From the NCBI RefSeq assembly GCF_002814235.1, contig NZ_PHSU01000008.1, positions 186,001 to 250,000 of the forward strand: a stretch of DNA of 64,000 nt, in the 5' to 3' direction. The DNA comes from Pseudomonas sp. QS1027. Lineage in GTDB: Bacteria > Pseudomonadota > Gammaproteobacteria > Pseudomonadales > Pseudomonadaceae. The translations under genes were made by a program, and so were the position numbers. Below the pieces are notes generated by a model, which saw only the letters and a list, made by a program, of their open reading frames with translations, was not told where the DNA came from and did not search any database. Of the stretch, positions 58,875 to 64,000 are shown in pieces (position 1 is the first letter of the stretch; the number at the start of each line of letters is the position of its first letter).

Positions 58875-59471
58875 TCAGGCACTCTGAGATTTTCCGGATC
58901 GCATGTATCCGGCAATCAAAGCGACACGCGCACCATAGAGGCGCGCCGTCTCCAGGTCGCCTGACGACATCTCTTCAGGGGACGCATCGGCAGGTGTCTG
59001 CGCCATTGGCGCGATATAGGAGCCCATACGGTTAAGGTCATCGCGCTTCGAAGCTTTGACGTTAGCCGGCTTGATATCCATACCCACCCAGATGCCAGCG
59101 TGCTGCCCGCAGAGCAGGAAGAAGTATTCAAGAGTATTGAGCTTGTCGCCGTTGATGCTGGCGCTGTTGGTGAAGCCGCCAAAGATCTTGTTTTGCCATC
59201 CGCCCTCAAACCAGATCTTCGAGGAGGCGTCCGCGAATTTCTTGAACTGCCAGCTAGGGCCTCCCATGTAGGTCGGTGAACCAAGCAGGATCGCATCTGC
59301 GCCAGCAAGAACTTGCCAGGCCTCCTCGGCGATATTGCCCTCGGCGTCGATTGCAACGAGCACAGCACCAGGGCCGGCGCCTTCAGCGATGGCAGTTGCC
59401 ATACGCGCGGTATGGCCATAGCCCGAGTGGTAGACGATGGCTGTTTTAATCGAAGTGGTGTGTGGATTCAT
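58875..59471 (-). CDS. Flavodoxin-family NAD(P)H:quinone oxidoreductase-like protein
   Basis: The 198-aa protein has the flavodoxin-like FMN loop TAIVYHSGYGHTARMATAIA. The WrbA-like segment LLGSPTYMGGPSWQFKKFAD and FGGFTNSASINGDKLNTLEYF resemble WrbA/flavodoxin reductases, but the usual WrbA C-terminus is different. AGGGAAG precedes the ATG. It is divergent from a dead LysR remnant, so its former regulator is probably lost. Confidence 0.87.
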   Translation of the reverse strand: MNPHTTSIKTAIVYHSGYGHTARMATAIAEGAGPGAVLVAIDAEGNIAEEAWQVLAGADAILLGSPTYMGGPSWQFKKFADASSKIWFEGGWQNKIFGGFTNSASINGDKLNTLEYFFLLCGQHAGIWVGMDIKPANVKASKRDDLNRMGSYIAPMAQTPADASPEEMSSGDLETARLYGARVALIAGYMRSGKSQSA

Positions 59472-59585
59472 GAGTGCTTCCCTGTGTGATTCGTGCTGGT
59501 GGACGACATGGGAGGCACTCTACTGGGTCGAAAATGCGTTATAAATGACGGTAGATCGAACAGTCTGTTATCTCTCTGGTGAACA

Positions 59586-59687
59586 ATGCCAAGCCTTCTT
59601 GTGCTTTTGATCTTTGCCCATGTTGCGGAAATAAAGAGCTTCACGCGTTCGGCTGAAAACCAGGGCGTCGTATCCAGACTACCTTGA
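59586..59687 (+). pseudogene. Remnant of a LysR gene (first 33 codons)
   Basis: MPSLLVLLIFAHVAEIKSFT then RSAENQGVVSRLP and a stop match the first residues of the LysR protein at 57924 (MQNLEPLLIFITVAEMGSFTRAAESLGI). The upstream DNA (TTATAA, then GAACA, CTCTCTG and GGTGAACAAT) also resembles 57860-57910. Codons beyond residue 26 do not match, and nothing downstream restores the gene. It lies divergent from the flavodoxin gene, where an intact LysR would be expected. Confidence 0.75.
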
Positions 59688-59744
59688 CCTGACACGCGCC
59701 CGTGTGCCAGGAAAACTCCACCGATTATCGAAGGAAATTGATCG

Positions 59745-59942
59745 ATGAGCCTACCCCCAGATGGTCTTCCCATTTATCGAGTACTGACAGGCCACGATGA
59801 TGCCGCCTTTTGCCACCGCGTCAGTGACGCCTTGAGCATGGGGTACGTGCTGCATGGCTCTCCTGCACTCACTTTCAATGGGCAGCAGGTGATCGTTGCG
59901 CAGGCAATAGTCTGGCCCGCAGGCGCTAACTCCACCAAATAG
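59745..59942 (+). CDS. DUF1737 family small protein
   Basis: The 65-aa protein starts MSLPPDGLPIYRVLTGHDDA and continues AFCHRVSDALSMGYVLHGSPALTFNG, a pattern I recognise as DUF1737. AAGGA lies about 8 bases before the ATG. The length is that of the family. DUF1737 proteins are short, soluble and of unknown function. Right of it, in the opposite direction, is a pyrB fragment. Confidence 0.8.
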   Translation: MSLPPDGLPIYRVLTGHDDAAFCHRVSDALSMGYVLHGSPALTFNGQQVIVAQAIVWPAGANSTK

Positions 59943-60021
59943 TCAGTGACTATCTCTTGCTGTGGGACGGCCTGCTTTCCCTGCAATCCGAGGACTCACG
60001 ATTCCCTTCACTGTTTGCAGG

Positions 60022-60498
60022 TCATTGGTCGCGATAGGGCACTTCTTCCTCCGGGCCCAAGTACACCGGCACCCGCCATCCCACCTCGCGTAACAATTCG
60101 CGTTGGATTGTGTAGAGATCGAGCAATGCCTGGCTGGGGTGCTCACCTGGCCCGTCGCCGGCATTGATCACCGGCACGTGAGTCGCTCGGGCAAACTCGG
60201 CTACCGGTCCCTGTTCTGGATGGCGCACGACAATGGCATCGGCGTAGCCGCTTATCACTCGGCTGGTGTCATGGATCGACTCGCCCTTGGCCATTGAGGA
60301 AAAGGTAAATCCGGTGGTGTCGCACACCGATCCACCGAGGCGGGCGAAGGCCGAGCTGAAACTCAGGCGTGTGCGGGTGCTGGCCTCAAAAAACAGATTG
60401 GCCAGTACCGCACCTTTCACCGGTTCATACTCAAGTGGGCTCAGGTGCAATTTCTGTTGGGGCAGTTCCAGAAGCAGGGCAACGCTAGCTATACGACG
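60022..60498 (-). pseudogene. Fragment of an aspartate carbamoyltransferase gene (pyrB-like)
   Basis: The frame reads ASVALLLELPQQKLHLSPLE, then VKGAVLANLFFEASTRTRLS (carbamoyl-phosphate site), GGSVCDTTGFTFSSMAKGES, DAIVVRHPEQGPVAEFARAT and GEHPSQALLDLYTIQREL. This is the N-terminal half of an aspartate carbamoyltransferase. After that point the match ends and the frame closes with unrelated codons at 60022; the aspartate-binding half is absent. No good start codon precedes the first matching residues, and the frame begins directly after the DASS stop codon. It is inactive as an ATCase, unless it is translated as a truncated product. Confidence 0.82.
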
Positions 60499-61950
60499 CT
60501 AGGACAGCGCAAGAATCCAGGGCGCACCCAGGCCCAGCAGCAGAATGAGAAACAACCCGCCGAAGATAGAGCCCAGGCGCCAGTAATCGGCACTGGGCAG
60601 ATAACCACTGCCGTAGTAGACCGGGCTCGGCCCCGTGCCATAGGGCGTAATAATGCCCATCAGCCCCAGCGAAGTGCCCAGAAGCAGCGCGAAGGCTTGC
60701 AGATCGATGCCGCTCACCCCCATCCCGGCCGCCAGCATCACCGGCAACAGCGCGGTGGTGTGGGCAGTGGAGCTGGCGAACAGGTAATGGGCCAGATAAA
60801 ACACCACCACCAGCAGCACCATGGCAACGGTTGGAGAAAATCCATTCAGGTGCGCCGCGACGAATTGACCAAACCACGGCACAAAGCCCACCCGTGTCAG
60901 CCCGTCGGCCAGGGCCACCAGCGTGGCGAACCAGGCGAAGGTGTTCCAGGCGGCCTTGTTGCCCAGTGCGTCATCCCAAGTGATGACATTGGTCAGAAGC
61001 ATCAACACGATGACGAGGATGCCCACCAGGGCCGGGTCGAGCGACTCCCCCGCGAATATCCACAGCCCGAGCGCGCTCGCCACCAACGCCAAGAGGATCT
61101 TTTCGCGGCCTGACAGTGGGCCCAGATCGGTGAGTTCACGGGCCGCCCAGGCCGGCACTTCTTCGTTGCTCTTGATCTGCGGCGGATACAGCCAGTACGC
61201 CAGCAAGGGCAGCACTGCCAGTAACAGCAGGCCCACCGGCGCCGCGGCGATAAACCACTGGCCCCAGGAAATATGCACGCCGGCGATTTTTTCGATCAGG
61301 GCCGATGCCAGCAGGTTGGGCGCCAGTGCGGTCATGAACAGCGAGCTGGTGACACAGGTGGACGCGATGGCAACCCACATCAGATAGGAACCGATGCGCC
61401 GCGCGCTGGGGTCGTTCGGTTTGGAGTCGTAGAGTCCGGGCAGGTTGCGAATCACCGGGTAGATGGTCCCGCCACTGCGAGCGGTGTTGGACGGGGTAAA
61501 GGGCGCCAGCACCAGGTCCGCGAGCATGACGGCATAGCCCAGGGTCAGGGTCTTGCGGCCCATGCGCTTGACCAGCAGCAACGCAATCCGCCGTCCCAGC
61601 CCGGTTTTCTCATAGCCCAGGGCAAACATGAAGGCGCTGAAGATCAACCAGACGGTGTTGTTCGCGAAGCCCGACAGGCCCCATTTCAAGGCCTCCGCGG
61701 GCACCTTGAAGCTGGCGCTGGCCAGTTGTTCCGGACTGAACAGCACCCAGGGGGCCAACACCGCCGCAACCGCGACCCCGATCAGGCCAATCACGGCGCC
61801 CGGCAGCGGTTCGAAAATAAGGCCTACGACCACCCCGGCGAACAGGGCGAAAAAATACCAGGCATGGGGGGCCAATCCTGCCGGTGCCGGCAGGAGTGCG
61901 AGCACCAGCGCAACGCAAGGAGGCAGTAGAAATGTCCAGAGATTACGCAC
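60499..61950 (-). CDS. DASS-family dicarboxylate transporter (SLC13-like)
   Basis: The 483-aa protein has about 12 hydrophobic segments. Family signs are LSGFANNTVWLIFSAFMFALGYEKTGLGRRIALLLV, the first substrate/sodium hairpin, FTPSNTARSGGTIYPVI (SNT motif), and ASSTAHTTALLPVML (second SST motif). The C-terminal region has ITPYGTGPSPVYYGSGYL. This is the CitT/TtdT/SodiTl type, which exchanges C4-C6 dicarboxylates. The GTG start at 61950 has AGGA upstream. It lies downstream of NuoF-like and FrdA-like genes on the same strand, so it probably supplies or exports fumarate/succinate-like acids. Confidence 0.9.
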   Translation of the reverse strand: MRNLWTFLLPPCVALVLALLPAPAGLAPHAWYFFALFAGVVVGLIFEPLPGAVIGLIGVAVAAVLAPWVLFSPEQLASASFKVPAEALKWGLSGFANNTVWLIFSAFMFALGYEKTGLGRRIALLLVKRMGRKTLTLGYAVMLADLVLAPFTPSNTARSGGTIYPVIRNLPGLYDSKPNDPSARRIGSYLMWVAIASTCVTSSLFMTALAPNLLASALIEKIAGVHISWGQWFIAAAPVGLLLLAVLPLLAYWLYPPQIKSNEEVPAWAARELTDLGPLSGREKILLALVASALGLWIFAGESLDPALVGILVIVLMLLTNVITWDDALGNKAAWNTFAWFATLVALADGLTRVGFVPWFGQFVAAHLNGFSPTVAMVLLVVVFYLAHYLFASSTAHTTALLPVMLAAGMGVSGIDLQAFALLLGTSLGLMGIITPYGTGPSPVYYGSGYLPSADYWRLGSIFGGLFLILLLGLGAPWILALS

Positions 61951-62007
61951 TATCGAATTCCTGATAATACCGGGGACTGAATATGAGTGACGGGTGATTG
62001 GACGTCA

Positions 62008-63258
62008 TCAACCCACGGCAATGACTTGAGCGGCGTATTCGTTGCGAAATTGCTTCAGGGAGCTGAGCACCACCGTTGCCGCACCATCGATCAGGCCACA
62101 GCGGCCGCTGCCCGGAAGCAGATGGCAGAGACTCTCCAGTGCCTGCAGGTCATTGGGCAGGCCCATACCGGTATCGATTCGCCGCAGCAACCGCGAGAGT
62201 TGATAGGTCCCGGCTTTACACGGCGGGCACTGGCCGCAGGAACCCGCCGCAAAGAAGTCGACGTACTCTGCCACCTTGCGCACGATGCTGGTGCCTTCCG
62301 AAATCACGATCATGGCCCCGGTCCCCAGGCTTGAACCACGGGCCTTGAGCGTATCGAAGTCCAGGGGGACATCCAGATCCTCCGCGCCCAGCAGGGTATT
62401 GGAAGGGCCACCGGTGAATACCGCCTTGAAGGCGCGCTCGCACAACATGCCACCGCCGTGCTCGAAAATCAGCGTGCGCAACGAGGTGCCCATCGGTAGC
62501 TCGTACAGGCCAGGCCTGAGTACGTCCCCGGAGAGCGAGTAGAGCTTGGTCCCGCAGGCGTTGCCCAAGCCCAGGTCTCGGTACCAGGCGGCGCCATGGC
62601 GCAGGATGTGGGCAACATGGGCCAGGGTTTCGATGTTGTTGATCAGCGTCGGCTGGCCATGCACGCCACTTTGCGCGGGATAGGGCGGTTTTTGCCGGGG
62701 GAAAGGAAAGCCACCTTCGACACTGGCGATCACGGCGGTTTCTTCGCCGCCGATATACAGGCCCGAGCTTTCCACCACTGCAAGGTCGATCGGGCGATTC
62801 TGCTGCCGGGCGACTTCGGCCAGGAGGGCGCAGCCCCGCCATTGCTCGACGGCCTGACGCACAACGGCCACCGCGCTGTGCTGGTGCGGGTTGACGTAGA
62901 GATAAACGTGATTGGCCCGTGTGGCCAGCGCGGCAATCAGCGCGCCCTCGATCACCTGGTGCGGCGACTTTTCCAGTAGCTCGCGATCCTTGAAGGTGCC
63001 TGGCTCATCCTCGTTACCGTTGCACAGGACATACTTTTCCAGCTCCGCGGGCTGCTCCGCCACGGCGGCCCACTTGCGATGGGTGGGGAAACCGGCGCCA
63101 CCCAGGCCGCGCAGGTCTGCTTCGGCCAGGGTCGGGAGGATGCCGCTCGGATGGTTGAGTGCGGCGCGCAAGCCTTCACCGCCGCCCTGGGCGAACCAGG
63201 CATCGAGGTCGGCCCCCACTTGTACGGCGGGGGCGAGTAATACGAGTTGAGTCTTCAT
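62008..63258 (-). CDS. NuoF-like NADH-binding flavoprotein subunit
   Basis: The 416-aa protein has NuoF features in order: ADLRGLGGAGFPTHRKW (FMN/NADH site), YVLCNGNEDEPGTFKDRELLEKSPHQVIEG, GGEETAVIASVEGG, PTLINNIETLAHVAHIL, and a C-terminal 4Fe-4S site CGQCPPCKAG with a fourth Cys in SGRCGLIDGA. It would pass electrons from NADH to a partner. Here the partner is an FrdA-like flavoprotein encoded just upstream, not complex I. That suggests a soluble NADH-linked fumarate reductase-like system. The ATG at 63258 is one of two close starts (63267 is the other). Confidence 0.85.
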   Translation of the reverse strand: MKTQLVLLAPAVQVGADLDAWFAQGGGEGLRAALNHPSGILPTLAEADLRGLGGAGFPTHRKWAAVAEQPAELEKYVLCNGNEDEPGTFKDRELLEKSPHQVIEGALIAALATRANHVYLYVNPHQHSAVAVVRQAVEQWRGCALLAEVARQQNRPIDLAVVESSGLYIGGEETAVIASVEGGFPFPRQKPPYPAQSGVHGQPTLINNIETLAHVAHILRHGAAWYRDLGLGNACGTKLYSLSGDVLRPGLYELPMGTSLRTLIFEHGGGMLCERAFKAVFTGGPSNTLLGAEDLDVPLDFDTLKARGSSLGTGAMIVISEGTSIVRKVAEYVDFFAAGSCGQCPPCKAGTYQLSRLLRRIDTGMGLPNDLQALESLCHLLPGSGRCGLIDGAATVVLSSLKQFRNEYAAQVIAVG

Positions 63259-63268
63259 CTCAGGCATC

Positions 63269-64000
63269 TCAGTAAGGCAGCGAGTCGGCATGAGTGGTCG
63301 GCAGTGCGCCCTTGGCCCGGTGGGGCACGGCGCTGTGCCGGCGCAGGTCGAAGTTGCCGTACCCGGGGAACAGCTCGGGGCCGTAGACGTCCAGCGGCAA
63401 GCCGGCGGCGATCAACTGGCGTTGCCAGTCGTACACGTGGGACAGGCCGACCTTCGGCGCGGGTGTGGGGTCGGCGGTGTGGGCCGCGTGCTCTCCAGCC
63501 CTGCGTCCGAAGGTGATAATCTCTGCCAGGGCGTTGCCCATCATGCGATTGCGGCCATGGATGCCGCCGCTGATTTCGCCGACGCAGTACAGCCCGCGTA
63601 CCGAGGTTTCGCCGTTCTCGTTGATGGCCACGCCACCGTTTTGATAATGCAGGGTCGGCCGGACGATCAGCGGCTCCACGGCCGGATCGATACCGCACTG
63701 GGCCGCGACATGCCCCAGGCTCACCAGGCGTTCCTTGAGAATCCCCGGATGGCGGCGCTCCAGCCCGGGGGTATCGAGCAAGACGCCCAGTTGCCCGTCA
63801 CGCTCGACGCCACGGCCTTCGGAGCATTCCTTGAGGATCGCCGCGGACACGACATCGCGGGTTTGCAGCTCGGGGATAAAACGCTGCCCCAGGCCGTTCA
63901 CCAGATAGGCGCCTGCCGAGCGCGCGGCTTCGGAAACCAGCCCGCCGACACGATGCGACGGCCAAGCCAAACCGGTGGGGTGATACTGGAAGGAGTCGAT
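63269..64000 (-). CDS. FrdA/SdhA-like flavoprotein (C-terminal part, runs off right edge)
   Basis: The frame is open to the window edge and starts there with IDSFQYHPTGLAWPSHRVGG, the HPTG and FQYHPTG region of succinate dehydrogenase/fumarate reductase flavoproteins. Later parts include GVAINENGETSVRGLYCVGEISGGIHGRNRMMGNALAEIITFGRRAGEHAA, the conserved GE..GG.HG.NR.GGN-like FAD segment. The N-terminal FAD loop lies outside the window. No iron-sulphur or membrane-anchor genes are seen. With the NuoF-like neighbour it probably reduces fumarate or a related unsaturated acid with NADH. Confidence 0.85.
   Translation of the reverse strand: MDSFQYHPTGLAWPSHRVGGLVSEAARSAGAYLVNGLGQRFIPELQTRDVVSAAILKECSEGRGVERDGQLGVLLDTPGLERRHPGILKERLVSLGHVAAQCGIDPAVEPLIVRPTLHYQNGGVAINENGETSVRGLYCVGEISGGIHGRNRMMGNALAEIITFGRRAGEHAAHTADPTPAPKVGLSHVYDWQRQLIAAGLPLDVYGPELFPGYGNFDLRRHSAVPHRAKGALPTTHADSLPY

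Noticed and set aside
1-64000. CRISPR array, tRNA, rRNA or intact insertion sequence
   Set aside because: I found no regularly spaced repeats, cloverleaf-like sequence, rRNA segments or transposase frames.

Overview
The window reads as a chromosomal segment of a fluorescent Pseudomonas (P. fluorescens group). The support is high-GC coding sequence, REP-type intergenic repeats (26209-26283, half copy near 48340), and gene families and orders typical of that group: an hpa/fea aromatic catabolic island, an OprB-like porin, LysR/AraC regulators, DUF1737 and a DASS transporter next to NuoF-like and FrdA-like proteins. I see no rRNA, tRNA, CRISPR array or intact insertion sequence.

Layout. 1-4.4 kb: edge of a GNAT gene, a hypothetical gene, a COG2085 reductase and two tandem paralogous NAD-dependent epimerase-like genes divergent from an HxlR regulator, with two matching dyad operators between them. 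4.5-4.75 kb: a second copy of the 3' end of the AraC/GyrI gene found at 41.4 kb. 4.8-11.9 kb: a catabolic/transport operon (cupin dioxygenase-like, MFS, Zn alcohol dehydrogenase, OprB-like porin, GMC oxidoreductase) with a divergent AraC regulator. 12.2-34.1 kb: an aromatic amine and 4-hydroxyphenylacetate island. It carries an FeaB-like aldehyde dehydrogenase, a two-component flavin hydroxylase of the C2/C1 type, a soluble PAS chemoreceptor-like protein, an amino acid/amine permease with its DUF3156 partner, FeaR, two SDRs, a MoaF-like protein, a LuxR regulator, a cupin, a DAO-family oxidase, HpaR, the complete lower pathway hpaG1-G2-E-D-F-H-I, HpaA and a second HpaR. Four GTTAA-N4-TTAAC-type palindromes lie at promoters in this island and suggest one shared MarR-type regulon. 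Together these genes could take aromatic amines such as tyramine through 4-hydroxyphenylacetate and homoprotocatechuate to pyruvate and succinic semialdehyde.

34.1-48.3 kb is a patchwork of small transcription units (PhzF, DUF2157 pair, VOC, LysR/dihydroxy-acid dehydratase, AraC/GyrI, solute-binding protein, COG2085 reductase, azoreductase, LysR, metallophosphoesterase). It is interspersed with gene remnants that open-reading-frame callers would miss: a truncated Bcr/CflA transporter, a GFA-family fragment, and a decayed sensor domain of a probable diguanylate cyclase.

49.0-56.3 kb is the most interesting segment: six tightly overlapping genes encoding a cystathionine/cysteine synthase-like PLP enzyme, a DRE-TIM metallolyase-like protein, a heme-oxygenase-like diiron oxidase, a flavin-dependent oxidoreductase, an ATP-grasp ligase and an MFS exporter. 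This has the composition of a non-NRPS biosynthetic operon for a small amino-acid-derived metabolite. I do not recognise its product. A long upstream leader contains two dyads and a 50-codon ORF. 56.4-64 kb: NmrA/DoxX/LysR and flavodoxin units with a LysR remnant, a DUF1737 gene, a pyrB fragment, a DASS dicarboxylate transporter, and a NuoF-like plus FrdA-like pair running off the right edge.
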